A stretch of 64,000 nt of DNA, taken from Pseudomonas entomophila L48 (GTDB taxonomy: Bacteria > Pseudomonadota > Gammaproteobacteria > Pseudomonadales > Pseudomonadaceae). The notes under the pieces are model-generated. The model was not told the DNA's origin and searched no databases. It worked only from the letters and a program-made list of their open reading frames with translations. Positions within the stretch are counted from its first letter, which is position 1. Each line of letters begins with the position of its first letter. The stretch is from NCBI RefSeq assembly GCF_000026105.1, contig NC_008027.1:3548501-3612500 (forward strand), in the 5' to 3' direction. Below, one piece after another: positions 40,542-51,075 of this stretch. A program made the position numbers and the translations under genes.

Positions 40542-43500
40542 TCAGAGCCGGCGACGCCCGCCCAGCCCGGGGATGGTGGTCTTGGGGATGAACACCTGGA
40601 TGTCCTCCCGACGCGTATGCGCCGCCAACCCCGCCAATGTCGGCTGGCTGAACAGCATGCGTGCATCGGTATGCAGCCCGGCCTGGCGCATGCGCGCCAC
40701 CAGGTTCACCGCCAACAGCGAATGCCCGCCCAGCTCGAAGAAGTTGTCGTCACGCCCCACTTGCTCGATTTTCAGCACCTCGGTCCAGATCTGCGCCAGG
40801 GCCTGCTCCAGATCGTCGCGCGGTGCCTGGTAGGTGCGGCTGATCACCGCCTCCGGCCCCGGCGCCGGCAACGCCTGGCGATCGATCTTGCCGTTGGGGC
40901 TCAGCGGCAGTTGCCCGAGGATGACATAGGCCGAAGGCACCATGTAGGCCGGCAAGTGCGCCAGCAGGTAGCTGCGCAGGGTCTCCAGCGCCGGCACCGC
41001 ATGGCCCTCTTGACAGGCGGCATAGGCCACCAGGCGTTCATCGCGGACCAGCGCCACCGCCTGCCCGAGGGCTGGGTGGGCGGCCAGCAGCGCCTCGATC
41101 TCGCCAAGCTCGATCCGCAAGCCATTGAGCTTGACCTGGAAGTCGTTGCGCCCGAGGAACTCCAGGTCACCGTTGGCCCGGTAGCGCACCAGGTCGCCCG
41201 TGCGGTACAGCCGGTCGCCTTCGATGAACGGGCTGGCAATGAAGCGCGCCGCTTGCAGCTCTGGTAGCCCCAGGTAGCCCCTGGCGACGCCGATACCACC
41301 GATATGCAACTCACCGACACAGCCCAACGGCACCGGTCGATCATGGGCGTCAAGCACATACAACCGGGTATTGCCGATGGGCCGACCGATTGGCGGTGCC
41401 TGCTCCGGCAGGGGCTGCTGCGGCTCCAACGTCCAGGCGGTACTGTCGACGGTAGCCTCGGTCGGGCCATAGACGTTATGCAGACGTACCCTGGGCAAGC
41501 GTTCGCGCAAGCGGCGGACCAGGGCCAGGGTCAGCTCGCCACCGCCGCAGAAGACGTCGGTAAGGCTGGTGCAACCCTCGACATGCGGCGCTTCGAGGAA
41601 CGCGTGCAGCAACGCGGGGACGAACTTCACCGTGGTCACCCGGCGCGCCTGGATCAATTGCACCAGGTAGGCCGGGTCGCGATGCCCGTCCGGGCGCGCC
41701 AGGACCAGGCGCAGGCCGGCGCACAGCGGCCAGAACAGCTCCCAGACCGAACCGTCGAAGCTGAAGGGCGCCCGCTGCAGCAAGGCACCGTCGGTTTGTG
41801 GCGGGCACAGCGTCGACCCCCAGTGCATCAGGTTGCACAGGCCTCGGTGCTCGACCATCACCCCTTTGGGCGTGCCGGTGGAGCCAGAGGTGTACATGAC
41901 GTAGGCCAGGTGCTCGCCGCTCAGTTGCGCAACCACCGGCGCCTGCTCCGAATGAGCCTGCCAGCCATCCTGGTCGAGGTCGATCAATGTGGATGAAGGT
42001 TCGAACAGGCCCCGGGTCGCACCGTGCACCAGCACGGCCAATGGCACGCTGTCCGCCAGCATGTAGCGCAGGCGTTCGTCGGGATAGCCCGGGTCCAGCG
42101 GCACATAGGCGCCACCGGCCTTGAGCACGCCCAGCAAGGCGACGATCAGTTGCACGCCACGCTCGACGCACACCGCCACCCGACTGTCAGGCCTCACGCC
42201 AAGGCCGATCAGGTGATGCGCCAGACGGTTGGCCTGGGCGTCGAGCTCGCGGTAGGTCAACTGTGCCTCTTCGCTTTGCAACGCCACGGCGTGCGGGGTT
42301 CGCTGCACCTGGGCGGCGAACAGCGCCGGCCAATGCACGTGCGCGGGATCCAGGGGCGTGTCGGTGGCATTGAGCGTCGACAACAGATGGTGGCGCTCGT
42401 CATCCGGCAACGTCGACAACGACGTCAGCGCTCGCCCAGGGTCGCGTTGCAGCGCCTCGGCCAACTGCTGCAAGGCACAGGCAACATGCCCGAGCACACG
42501 CTGCGCGCCCAGCTCACGGGGCGCTCGCACATGGAGGTGAATGTCGTCGCCTGCCTCGTCCACGGTGAGCACCAGGGCATGGCTGTGGACTTCGCTGGCG
42601 TCCACCAGCGTCACCCCCGGCAGCTTGCGCGCATCCGGCGCCGGGCCGTGGCGGTAGTTGAGCAGGCTGTCGAACAACGCCACGCCAGCCGGCAGGCCGC
42701 TGCAGCGCTGGGCCAGTACCCGGGGCGCATCCTCATGGCCGAGCAAGGCGGCCAACTGCGCGTGGGTTGCCTGCAACGCGTCGGCAACGCCAGGTCCCTT
42801 CAACGCGACCCGCAACGGCAGGCTGTTGACGAACATGCCCAAGGCCCGATCAGCGCCCTCGCCCGCCATCATGCGGCCCAGCAGCACACTGCCGAACACC
42901 ACCTCGTCACGGCCTCCCAGCGCCCCCAGCACCAGCGCCCAAGCCAGGTGGAACAGGCTGCCCAAGCCGACATCGTGGGCGCGCCCCAAGCGCCGCAACG
43001 CCTTGGCCAGCGGCTCGGGCACGGCCAGCGTGGCGCTTTGCAGTGCCTGCGCCTCCAGCGTCTCGCCCATCCCCGCCAGCTTCGCCGGTGCTTCCATACC
43101 CGCCAACAGGGTTTTCAGGAACTGTTCATGGCCCGCCTGGCGCGCCGGGTCGCGGCTCACGGCCACATAGTTGCGATAGGCAACGGGCGCCGCCAGGGCA
43201 TGGTCCTGGCCCGTCATCAAGGCTTCCAGTTCCGACAGCAACACCTGCACCGACACCGCGTCGTTGACCAGGTGATGGAAGTGCAGCATGCCCAGCCAGC
43301 GCCCATTGGCGCGATCCTCGACGCAGGCCAGGGCCATCATTGGCGCCTGGCGCAGGTCCAGTGTGGCGTGGCGTGCGCGCAACAACGCGACGGCATCGCC
43401 CTGGCCCGGCTCGAGCACCGTCAGCGGCAACCGCGCCTGGCGCCACACCACTTGCTGTGGTTGCTCGAGCCCATCCCAGGCCAGGCTGGTGCGCAGGATG

Positions 43501-46500
43501 TCGTGACGCGCGATGACCTGTTCCAGCGCCTGGCTGAACGCCAGCAGTTCGGCGTGGCCGGTGAAGGCGAACAATGCTTGCTGCTGGTACGGGTCGCGGG
43601 CCTCGGTGAGGTGGTGGTAGAGCAGGCCTTCCTGCAGGGGCGCCAACGGGTAGATCTCCTGCACATTGGCGGCGCCCCCGGGGATCGCCGAGACAATGCG
43701 TTCGATATCAGCCTGGCCGAGCTCGGCCAGGGCCAGCATGTCGGGCGTGATCCGCGCACAGTCAGCCGGCACGCGATTGCCCGGCACCGCCGCCACCGCC
43801 ATCACACTGACCGAGGCGGCCAGGCTGGCCAGGGTCGGCTGGCCGAACAGCACTTGCACATCAGCGTGCAGCCCCGCCTGGCGCATGCGCTCGATCAACT
43901 GGACGGCCATCAGGGAATGGCCACCCAGCTCGAAGAAGTGATCCTGCCGCCCGACCCGTTCGACGTGCAGCAATTCGGCCCACAGGGCGGCCAGGCGTTG
44001 CTCGACATCGCCTTGGGGCGGTTCGTGGGCGCGGCGTAGCGCAGCGTGCACGTCCGGTGCCGGCAAGGCGCGACGGTCAAGCTTGCCATTGGCGGTCAGG
44101 GGCCAGGCCGGCACCGCCATGTACGCCGTCGGCAGCAGCGCGGCCGGCAAGCGACCACGCAAGTGCTCATGCAACTGCAAAGGCGTCACGACCTGCTCGG
44201 CGATGTACCAGGCGACCAGCTGGCCGTCACGCAGCAGCACCACGCCTTCGCGTACCGCCTCGTGGGTTGCCAGCGCCGCCTCGATCTCGCCCAGCTCCAC
44301 CCGCACGCCACGGATCTTCACCTGGTCATCGTTGCGACCCAGGTATTCGAGGGTGCCATCGGCCAGCCAGCGCACCAGGTCGCCCGTGCGGTACAGCCGG
44401 GCGCCGGGGCGTTGTTCGAAGGGGTCGTCGATGAAGCGTTCGGCGGTCATCTCGGGGCGGTTCAGGTAACCCCGGGCAACGCCCAGGCCACCGATGTACA
44501 GTTCGCCAGCAGCGCCGACGGGCAACGGGCGGCGCTGCTCATCGAGCACATGCAACTGGGTATTGGCGATCGGCTTGCCGATGTGCAGCGCCCCGCCCGC
44601 CAGGACCTGTCCGGAAGTGGCCACCACGGTGGCCTCGGTGGGGCCATAGTTGTTGATCACCTGGTAGCCGCGCTCGCGAGCCAGCCGGCGCAGGCGGTCG
44701 CCACCGACCAGCAAGGTGCGCAGTGTCGGATGGGCCTGCCCCTGGGCGAAGGCATGCTCGGCCACCGGCGTGGGCAGGAAACTCACCTGCAGCGGTTGCT
44801 CGTGCCACCAGCGCAACAAGGCGTCGATATCCTCGCCACCTTCGCGCACGGGCGCCAGGTGCAGCGTCGCGCCTGCGCACAGGGCCGGCCAGACCTCCCA
44901 GGCCATGGCGTCGAAACCGAAACCCGCCAGGCTGGACGTATGGCTGCCGGCGTGCAGGTCGAAGGTGTCGCAGTGCCAGTCGACCAGGTTGGCCAGCATG
45001 CGGTGCTCGACCATCACCCCCTTCGGTTGGCCGGTGGAACCTGAGGTGTAGATCACGTACACCAGGTTGTCCGCGGCCAGCCCCGGCACCTGGGGGTTGG
45101 CCGTCGATTCGGGTTCGATGCCCGCAAAATCGAGCTCGATGATCGGCAGCGCCTGCCCGACGAAGCGCTCGCGCAGGCTGGACTGGGTCAACAGCACCTG
45201 GGGGGCGCAGTCCTGCAGCAGGTAGGCCAGGCGCTCGCCAGGGTGTGCCGGGTCGATGGGCACATAAGCCGCGCCGGCCTTGAGCACCGCCAGCAAGCCC
45301 ACCACGGTATCCAGGCCACGACGCGCCGCCACCGCCACCCGCTGGTCCGGCTTGACGCCCAGGTCGATCAAGCGCCCCGCCAATGCGTTGGCGCGCTGGT
45401 TCAACTGCCCGTAGCTCAGGCCATGGCCTTCCTGCATCAGCGCCGTGGCGTGGGGACGCAAGGCGGCCTGGGCCTCGATGCGCCGATGGATCAATGGCTC
45501 GCCCTGGCCAACGGCCGCCGTGGCATTCCATTGCCTGAGCTGCTCGCGCTCGCGATCCGTCAGCAGTTCGAACGCATCGACCCGAAGCTGAGGCGCCTCC
45601 AACCCCTGGTCCAGCACCTGCAACATCCGCCCGGTCAGCGCCTCGACCTCGTCGGGCGCCAGCCAGCCCAGGTTGTGCACCAGGTGCAGCCAGGCCTTGC
45701 CATTGTGGCGGTTGCTGCGCAGGTAGATGGACAACGGCGTTGGCTCGTGGCCGTTGCTGACCTTGACGGTATGGGTAGGCAATGCGCCGTAGAACAAGTC
45801 ATTGCCCTCCTCCTCGTATGACACCGTCACCTCGAACAACTGCGCGCGCGCCTCGCGCGACAGGCCCAGGCCGCGATTGAGCTCGGTCATCGGCAAGCGC
45901 TGGTGGCGCAGGTCGCGCTTGAGGGTGCCGGCGATGGCCCGCACCAGGTCGGCAAAGGCAAGCTCGCGGCCAAAGTCCATGCGCAACGCGCTGACCTGGG
46001 CGAACAACCCCAGCGTCGCCTTGTGCAAGGCCGTGCCCCGATTGCGCACGGGCAGGCCGACCACCCACTCGTCACGCTGGCCGCTGCGGCAGAAGCACAC
46101 GTGCAACGCCGCCAGCAGCACATGCAGGGGCGACGCCTGCAACTGCGCGGCCAACTGCTGCATGCGCGCCAGCAACGCGGGGTCGAAGCTGCGTTGCAGC
46201 GCCTGGCTGGGCGTTGCCGCACGCACCGGGCCGCGCTCGCGCGGGCGCAGCAGCACATCCGGCAACTGCCGATAGCGGTCGAGCCAGTAGTCGCCGTCGC
46301 GCTGACGCCGCGGCGAAGCCTGGTAGGCCTGGTCTTGCTCGATGAATGCCATGTAGGACGGCGCCGCGGAGGGCAACGGCGCGCCTTGCTCCAGCAAACC
46401 GTAGTACTGCCCCAGCCGGTGGAAGAACTGCTCGAACCCCCAGCCGTCGAGGATCAGGTGATGGGCCTGGGCCGCGACCAGGTGGCGCCGCCCGCCCAGG

Positions 46501-46880
46501 CGAATCAGCGCAACGCGCAACAGCGGGCCATCGCCAAGGCTGAACGGCTGCTGCAACTGTGCCTGGATCAGGGCCTGCGCCGCGCCCGCCGGGTCAGGCC
46601 GGCCGGCCAGGTCGTGCTCGGCCAGCACGATGTGCAAGCCTGTCACGAAGCGCTGGCGTGGCAAGCCGTCATCGCTGGGCGTGGCCACCAGCACGGTTCG
46701 CAGCGCGTCATGCACGGCCACCAGGTGGGTCAGGGCCCGTTGCAAGCGCTCGCGGTCGACCGCGCCCTCCAGTTCGACATAGCCACCGATGTTGTAGAGC
46801 GGCGAGTCGCCATGGCCGAGCTGGTCCAGCCAGATGTCGCGCTGCGCGCAAGTCAAGGGGTATGTGTCGGCGGCGAACAT
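40542..46880 (-). CDS. Two-module non-ribosomal peptide synthetase (C-A-T-C-A-T)
   Basis: 2112 aa. C1 (HHLILDG) starts the protein. A1 pocket residues read as D-A-W-F-L-G-N-V-V with Lys, the classic leucine code. PCP1 is FFELGGHSL. C2 has HHLVNDA and a YPLAPLQEGLLYHH N-terminus typical of Pseudomonas internal C domains. A2 pocket reads D-G-W-K-F-G-V-V-D with Lys; Lys at position 278 suggests an acidic or amide side chain (inference). PCP2 is FFELGGHSLLAV. There is no epimerase and no thioesterase; the protein ends about 25 residues after PCP2. A leading C domain implies acylation or an upstream partner. TEII and MbtH are encoded downstream and LuxR divergently. Confidence 0.92.
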   Translation of the reverse strand: MFAADTYPLTCAQRDIWLDQLGHGDSPLYNIGGYVELEGAVDRERLQRALTHLVAVHDALRTVLVATPSDDGLPRQRFVTGLHIVLAEHDLAGRPDPAGAAQALIQAQLQQPFSLGDGPLLRVALIRLGGRRHLVAAQAHHLILDGWGFEQFFHRLGQYYGLLEQGAPLPSAAPSYMAFIEQDQAYQASPRRQRDGDYWLDRYRQLPDVLLRPRERGPVRAATPSQALQRSFDPALLARMQQLAAQLQASPLHVLLAALHVCFCRSGQRDEWVVGLPVRNRGTALHKATLGLFAQVSALRMDFGRELAFADLVRAIAGTLKRDLRHQRLPMTELNRGLGLSREARAQLFEVTVSYEEEGNDLFYGALPTHTVKVSNGHEPTPLSIYLRSNRHNGKAWLHLVHNLGWLAPDEVEALTGRMLQVLDQGLEAPQLRVDAFELLTDREREQLRQWNATAAVGQGEPLIHRRIEAQAALRPHATALMQEGHGLSYGQLNQRANALAGRLIDLGVKPDQRVAVAARRGLDTVVGLLAVLKAGAAYVPIDPAHPGERLAYLLQDCAPQVLLTQSSLRERFVGQALPIIELDFAGIEPESTANPQVPGLAADNLVYVIYTSGSTGQPKGVMVEHRMLANLVDWHCDTFDLHAGSHTSSLAGFGFDAMAWEVWPALCAGATLHLAPVREGGEDIDALLRWWHEQPLQVSFLPTPVAEHAFAQGQAHPTLRTLLVGGDRLRRLARERGYQVINNYGPTEATVVATSGQVLAGGALHIGKPIANTQLHVLDEQRRPLPVGAAGELYIGGLGVARGYLNRPEMTAERFIDDPFEQRPGARLYRTGDLVRWLADGTLEYLGRNDDQVKIRGVRVELGEIEAALATHEAVREGVVLLRDGQLVAWYIAEQVVTPLQLHEHLRGRLPAALLPTAYMAVPAWPLTANGKLDRRALPAPDVHAALRRAHEPPQGDVEQRLAALWAELLHVERVGRQDHFFELGGHSLMAVQLIERMRQAGLHADVQVLFGQPTLASLAASVSVMAVAAVPGNRVPADCARITPDMLALAELGQADIERIVSAIPGGAANVQEIYPLAPLQEGLLYHHLTEARDPYQQQALFAFTGHAELLAFSQALEQVIARHDILRTSLAWDGLEQPQQVVWRQARLPLTVLEPGQGDAVALLRARHATLDLRQAPMMALACVEDRANGRWLGMLHFHHLVNDAVSVQVLLSELEALMTGQDHALAAPVAYRNYVAVSRDPARQAGHEQFLKTLLAGMEAPAKLAGMGETLEAQALQSATLAVPEPLAKALRRLGRAHDVGLGSLFHLAWALVLGALGGRDEVVFGSVLLGRMMAGEGADRALGMFVNSLPLRVALKGPGVADALQATHAQLAALLGHEDAPRVLAQRCSGLPAGVALFDSLLNYRHGPAPDARKLPGVTLVDASEVHSHALVLTVDEAGDDIHLHVRAPRELGAQRVLGHVACALQQLAEALQRDPGRALTSLSTLPDDERHHLLSTLNATDTPLDPAHVHWPALFAAQVQRTPHAVALQSEEAQLTYRELDAQANRLAHHLIGLGVRPDSRVAVCVERGVQLIVALLGVLKAGGAYVPLDPGYPDERLRYMLADSVPLAVLVHGATRGLFEPSSTLIDLDQDGWQAHSEQAPVVAQLSGEHLAYVMYTSGSTGTPKGVMVEHRGLCNLMHWGSTLCPPQTDGALLQRAPFSFDGSVWELFWPLCAGLRLVLARPDGHRDPAYLVQLIQARRVTTVKFVPALLHAFLEAPHVEGCTSLTDVFCGGGELTLALVRRLRERLPRVRLHNVYGPTEATVDSTAWTLEPQQPLPEQAPPIGRPIGNTRLYVLDAHDRPVPLGCVGELHIGGIGVARGYLGLPELQAARFIASPFIEGDRLYRTGDLVRYRANGDLEFLGRNDFQVKLNGLRIELGEIEALLAAHPALGQAVALVRDERLVAYAACQEGHAVPALETLRSYLLAHLPAYMVPSAYVILGQLPLSPNGKIDRQALPAPGPEAVISRTYQAPRDDLEQALAQIWTEVLKIEQVGRDDNFFELGGHSLLAVNLVARMRQAGLHTDARMLFSQPTLAGLAAHTRREDIQVFIPKTTIPGLGGRRRL

Positions 46881-47308
46881 GGGCTTGGATCGTCCTTGAA
46901 ACAGAGTGATTGCGCGGATTCAAACACCCCCCTAGCCCCCTGTATGGCCCCCGAAACCCGGACATCGGCGACGGGAAAACGCTCAGCCGGATTGCGCTGA
47001 ATTTCCTGTAGGACATTGACTACACCCCCATAACGCCCCTGACCTACTCGTCGTGCCTGCTGCTGCGAACGGAGGCAAACCGGCTGCATTCTGGCGCCAA
47101 TCACCTGACAAGCTGACACGCCGGACAGAAACAGCCTCGTTCAAGGCCCAGCATTTCAGTCGGATTAACTGGCATTTTCTGTCCCCGGTTTCCACTACAG
47201 ACGCGTGCTCGGCGCCTGCGATTCAATAGCCTCCACCCCCCGAGAACACAGAGAGGACTCGGTCGCGAGACCCGCCCGCTGCGACACCCGATCAAGGAAG
47301 ACAACGAC
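46881..47308. other. Divergent regulatory region between NRPS and LuxR genes
   Basis: 428 nt without a gene. C-tracts (CCCCCCTAGCCCCCTGTATG) lie near 46926-46945, close to the NRPS start. AT-rich patches such as ATTGACTACACCC near 47017-47029 are visible, and AAGGAAGACAACGAC precedes the luxR ATG. No convincing lux-box palindrome was found by eye. It must hold both promoters. Confidence 0.5.
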
Positions 47309-48088
47309 ATGAAGCTGACCGACAGCCTCGAACACCGTCACGACCCGCACCTGTACCTGCAGTTGGGTGAACTGGTTGCCAGCACGGGTGACGAGCATTT
47401 CGCCGAACAGATGCTCCTGCTGGTCGGCAACCAGGTGCCGATCCATCGGCTCGACCTCAGCGAATGGACCCTCGAGAACGACCCGGCCAGCATCAGCCGG
47501 ATCAAGGTGCTGGGCAGCGCCGGCCTGCACCATGACCTGCCCATCCAGGAACACCTGCGTCACCCGTTGCTGCAAAGCATCCTGTGTATGCAGGACCCGC
47601 TGCTGATCCAGATCAACGCCCAGGCCAGCGCCCAGCACCCCCGGCGCAATGCCCACCAGTGCAACCTGGTGTCATGCAATGGCGACCGGCGCTGGGTCAT
47701 CTGTTTCCAGCGCCTGCCGAGCCAGCGCGGTTTCTCCCTGACAGAACTGTCGTTGCTCAAAAGCCTGTCGGACACCTTGCTGCCATTGGTCGAACACCAC
47801 GCGCACCTGCTTCAGCAAGCCTGCCTGCGCCGGGTCGGCGTGGAGGCACTGGATGAAGCCGGCTCTTTACGCCATGTGTTCGGCGAGCGCCTGAGCCAGG
47901 AGGCCGTGCGCCTGTCCACGCGCGAGCAGGAAGTCTGCATCGGCCTGTTGACCGGTGGCACCGTGCCGCAGATGGCCCAGCGCCTGAATGTGAAGAACAG
48001 CTCCGTGGAAACCTACCTCAAGCGAGCCACCGCCAAGCTGGGGGTCAGTGGCCGCCACGGCCTGGCCCGCTGGATGGCCGGTGCCTGA
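47309..48088 (+). CDS. LuxR-type transcriptional regulator (no acyl-HSL domain seen)
   Basis: 259 aa. The C-terminal GerE HTH reads [18 protein letters not shown], then [19 protein letters not shown] and [14 protein letters not shown]. The N-terminal part lacks the aromatic W/Y/D pocket of acyl-HSL receptors, so its signal is unknown. Comparable LuxR genes flank lipopeptide NRPS loci in Pseudomonas and switch them on, so control of the divergent NRPS is likely. A 16-nt gap to the efflux lipoprotein gene suggests one operon. Confidence 0.85.
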   Translation: MKLTDSLEHRHDPHLYLQLGELVASTGDEHFAEQMLLLVGNQVPIHRLDLSEWTLENDPASISRIKVLGSAGLHHDLPIQEHLRHPLLQSILCMQDPLLIQINAQASAQHPRRNAHQCNLVSCNGDRRWVICFQRLPSQRGFSLTELSLLKSLSDTLLPLVEHHAHLLQQACLRRVGVEALDEAGSLRHVFGERLSQEAVRLSTREQEVCIGLLTGGTVPQMAQRLNVKNSSVETYLKRATAKLGVSGRHGLARWMAGA

Positions 48089-48104
48089 ACCCAGGGAACC
48101 CTGC

Positions 48105-49535
48105 ATGACCCGATTGCTCCTGCCGCTGCTGGCCACCGTGTTGGCCGGCTGCACCCTCGCCCCGGACTACCAGCGCCCGGACGCCCCCAGTGCTGACCAC
48201 TACCCCAGCGGTGTGGCCTACAGCGGTGGGCCATCGGCCTCGGCGCTGCCGCTGGAATGGCAAGCGGTGTTCCATGACCCGGTCCTGCGCCAGTTGCTCG
48301 ATACGGCCATGGCCAACAACCGCGACCTGCGGGTGGCCGCGCTCAACGTCGAAGGCTACCGCGCCCAGTACCGCATCCAGCGTGCCGAGCTGCTGCCCAA
48401 GGTCGCCGCCAACGCCCAGGGCCAGCGCCAGTATCTGCCCCGCAGTCGGACCGGAAGCAAAGGCATGATCAGCAGCCAGCAATCGGCGACCGTGGGCATC
48501 AGCGCCTACGAGCTGGACCTGTTCGGCCGCCTGCGCAGCCTCAGCGACCAGGCGCTGCTGACCTACCTGGCCAGCGACGAGGCCCGGCGCAGCGCCGAGC
48601 TCAGCCTGGTCACCAGCGTGGCCGGCGCCTACCTGACCTGGCGCGCCGACCAGGAGCTGCTGGCACTGTCCACCCAGACGCTGCAAGCCGACGAGCAAAG
48701 CCTGCGCCTCACCCAACGCCAGCACCGCACCGGCACCCTCTCGGCCCTCGACGCGATCCAGGCCACCACCCGCGTCGACAGCTCGCGCGCCGCCGTGGCC
48801 CGTTACACCCGCCTGGCCGCCCAGGACCTGAACCAGCTCAACCGCCTGGTCGGCGTCGAGGTCAGCGCCACCCTGCCGGCGCTGCCCCTGGCGGACGATC
48901 AGATCGCCCGGGTACCGGCAGGCCTGCCGGCGGACCTGTTGCAGCGCCGCCCGGACATCCGGGAGGCCGAGTACCAGTTGCGGGCTGCCAACGCCAACAT
49001 CGGCGCGGCACGCGCGGCGTTCTTTCCCAGCATCACCCTGACCGCCAACGCCGGCGCCAGCAGCCGCCAGTTGGCCGACCTGTTCGACGCCGGCTCCGGC
49101 ACCTGGCTGTTCCAGCCGCAGATCAACCTGCCGTTGTTCAATGCCGGCAGCCTGCGCGCCAGCCTCGACTACGCCAAGGTGCAGAAGAACATCCAGGTGG
49201 CGCGCTATGAAAAGTCGATCCAGAGCGCCTTCCAGGAAGTCGCCGATGGCCTGGCCGCCCGCGCCACCTTTCAACGTCAACTGCAGGCCCAGCGCGACCT
49301 GGTGGCGGCCAGCCAGCGCTACCACGACCTGGCCGAGCATCGCTACCGCACCGGCATCGACAGCAGCCTGACCTTCCTCGACGCCCAACGTGCGCTGTTC
49401 AACGCCCAGGAAGGCCTGATCAACGATCGCCTGGCACAGCTGCTGGCGGAGGTGAACCTGTTCGCCGCCCTCGGCGGCGGCTGGGAAGAAACGCCCGGTC
49501 TGGCCTACCAGCGCTCGCCGGCCCGGCCGAAGTAG
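48105..49535 (+). CDS. Outer-membrane efflux lipoprotein (NodT/OprM-like)
   Basis: 476 aa. Signal and lipobox LLATVLAGC with TLAPDYQRP at the start of the mature chain, then two OEP repeats (alpha-barrel helices with [55 protein letters not shown]). It is the outer-membrane duct of a tripartite pump. No MacA/B or RND pump lies beside it, so it must use a partner elsewhere; peptide export is a fair guess given the LuxR/NRPS context. Its 3' end overlaps the convergent AraC gene by 31 nt. Confidence 0.92.
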   Translation: MTRLLLPLLATVLAGCTLAPDYQRPDAPSADHYPSGVAYSGGPSASALPLEWQAVFHDPVLRQLLDTAMANNRDLRVAALNVEGYRAQYRIQRAELLPKVAANAQGQRQYLPRSRTGSKGMISSQQSATVGISAYELDLFGRLRSLSDQALLTYLASDEARRSAELSLVTSVAGAYLTWRADQELLALSTQTLQADEQSLRLTQRQHRTGTLSALDAIQATTRVDSSRAAVARYTRLAAQDLNQLNRLVGVEVSATLPALPLADDQIARVPAGLPADLLQRRPDIREAEYQLRAANANIGAARAAFFPSITLTANAGASSRQLADLFDAGSGTWLFQPQINLPLFNAGSLRASLDYAKVQKNIQVARYEKSIQSAFQEVADGLAARATFQRQLQAQRDLVAASQRYHDLAEHRYRTGIDSSLTFLDAQRALFNAQEGLINDRLAQLLAEVNLFAALGGGWEETPGLAYQRSPARPK

Positions 49536-50257
49536 ACCGAGGGCGACACCCCCAGCGTGCGGCGGAACATGGCGCTGAACGCGCTGGGGCTGTCGTAGCC
49601 CAGGTCCAGCGCCACCGCCAGTACCGAGCGCCCGGCCGCCAGGGCATCGAGGCTGGCCAGCAAGCGCATGCGCCGCAACCACTGCACCAGGCTGAGGCCC
49701 GTTTCGCGCTGGAACGCGCGGGTCAGGGTGCGCGGGTTGAGCCCGCAGTGGGCGGCGGCGCGGGCCAGGCTCCAGTCCTCGTCCGGTGCCTGGCGCAGGG
49801 CCTCGCTCAAGGCCTGCAACACGGCCGAGCGTGGGCTTGGCACATGCAGGGCGAACACCGGCAACACGCGGATCTCGTCGAGGATCAACTGCATGATCCG
49901 TGCGTCGCGGCCCTGGGGCGGCGGCTCGGGGGCGATGTCCATGGCGCGGATGATCAGCTCGCGTAGCAGCGGTGAGATCTCGATCACCTGGCACTGGCCA
50001 GGTAGATCCGGGCGCGCGCCGGGGTCGATGAACAAGGTGCGCATGCGCACCACGCCGGACATCCGCAGCTCATGCTCGGTGGCCGCCGGCACCCACACCC
50101 CGCGCCCGGGCGGCACCACCCAGCTGCCCTCGCGGGCATTGACCGTGACCACGCCGCTGATGGCATGGATCAGCTGCGCCCGGTCGTGGCAGTGCGGGGC
50201 GATGTGCTCGCCATGGCGGTAGTTCTCGGCAAGGGGCAGGATGAGCGGGCGGGTCAC
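49505..50257 (-). CDS. AraC-family regulator with N-terminal cupin
   Basis: 250 aa. The cupin sensor ([38 protein letters not shown]) is followed by a C-terminal double HTH ([46 protein letters not shown]). This arrangement is common for regulators of efflux or catabolic genes. It is divergent from the ferric-reductase-like/DoxX pair across 185 nt and overlaps the end of the efflux lipoprotein gene. Confidence 0.9.
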   Translation of the reverse strand: MTRPLILPLAENYRHGEHIAPHCHDRAQLIHAISGVVTVNAREGSWVVPPGRGVWVPAATEHELRMSGVVRMRTLFIDPGARPDLPGQCQVIEISPLLRELIIRAMDIAPEPPPQGRDARIMQLILDEIRVLPVFALHVPSPRSAVLQALSEALRQAPDEDWSLARAAAHCGLNPRTLTRAFQRETGLSLVQWLRRMRLLASLDALAAGRSVLAVALDLGYDSPSAFSAMFRRTLGVSPSVYFGRAGERW

Positions 50258-50442
50258 CGGCGAGGGTCCACTGGAATCGAACGGCTAATACTGGCGCAGC
50301 GCGGTGGCCTGGGCAATGCCCGCCTACACAGCGATACATAACCCCGGTCTGCTCGACACACTGCCGATACCCGCCCCTCACACACTTCCGGCCACTGGAG
50401 CGCGAAGGCAGCCTGCCTTCGCCACACACCGGGGACCCCCTC

Positions 50443-51060
50443 ATGAAAGCCCTGCCCTCTGGCTGGAAGCTGTTCGCCGCCCTCGCGGCCCTGACCCTGC
50501 TGATGACCGCCACGGTGCTGATCGCCCACCCGCTGGGGAGTGAAGGCCTGCGCAGCGCCATCCGCGCCACGGCCCGCAGCTCGTTCGCGTTGTTCCTGCT
50601 GACCTTCCTGGCCTCGTCGCTGGCCGTGCTGCTGCCCAGTGCCGCGAGCCGGCGCCTGCTGCGCGAGCGGCGCTTCCTGGGCCTGGCCTTTGCCTTCTCG
50701 CACACGGTGCATGGCGTGCTGATCTACCTGTATGCCCAGGGTTATCCCGAGTTGTTCTGGGCCGGACGCACGGCATTGGCCAACCTCCCCGGTTCGCTGG
50801 GTTACCTGTTCATCCTGTTGCTGGCCATGACGTCGTTCAAGGCCCCCATGCGCCTGCTTGGCCCACGCCTGTGGAAGAACCTGCACGCCACCGGGGCCTG
50901 GGTGCTGGCCGGGGTGTTCTGCCTGTCGTTCTACAAACGCATCCCAATGGGGGGCGGGTACCCACTGGCCTTCGCCCTGATGTTCGCCGCCATCGCCCTC
51001 AAGCTGGTCGCCAAGCAGGTGATTCGCCTGCGCCGCACCGCACCGTCACTGACCCACTGA
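50443..51060 (+). CDS. Ferric-reductase-like transmembrane protein
   Basis: 205 aa with about five membrane segments. Paired histidines in FSHTVHGVLIYLY and KNLHATGAWVLAG are placed as in the haem-binding core of ferric-reductase/MsrQ-type domains. There is no flavin domain. It may pass electrons in the membrane. Followed after 15 nt by a DoxX gene, so the two probably form an operon, perhaps under the divergent AraC regulator. Confidence 0.75.
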   Translation: MKALPSGWKLFAALAALTLLMTATVLIAHPLGSEGLRSAIRATARSSFALFLLTFLASSLAVLLPSAASRRLLRERRFLGLAFAFSHTVHGVLIYLYAQGYPELFWAGRTALANLPGSLGYLFILLLAMTSFKAPMRLLGPRLWKNLHATGAWVLAGVFCLSFYKRIPMGGGYPLAFALMFAAIALKLVAKQVIRLRRTAPSLTH

Positions 51061-51075
51061 TCACAGGAGCCGCTC

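Noticed and set aside
42024..44039. 671-aa open frame on the + strand inside the NRPS gene
   Set aside because: Antisense of conserved NRPS domains; no independent RBS or motifs.
40542..46880. First synthetase of an entolysin/putisolvin-type lipopeptide
   Set aside because: LuxR plus efflux context and a Leu first module fit, but I could not confirm that the first C domain is a lipo-initiation type, and no further modules are in the window; left as unassigned.
38328..49535. Pyoverdine locus
   Set aside because: MbtH, TEII and an NRPS suggest it, but there is no PvdL-type acyl-ligase start, no chromophore or maturation genes, no pvdS/TonB receptor and no PvdS-type promoter.
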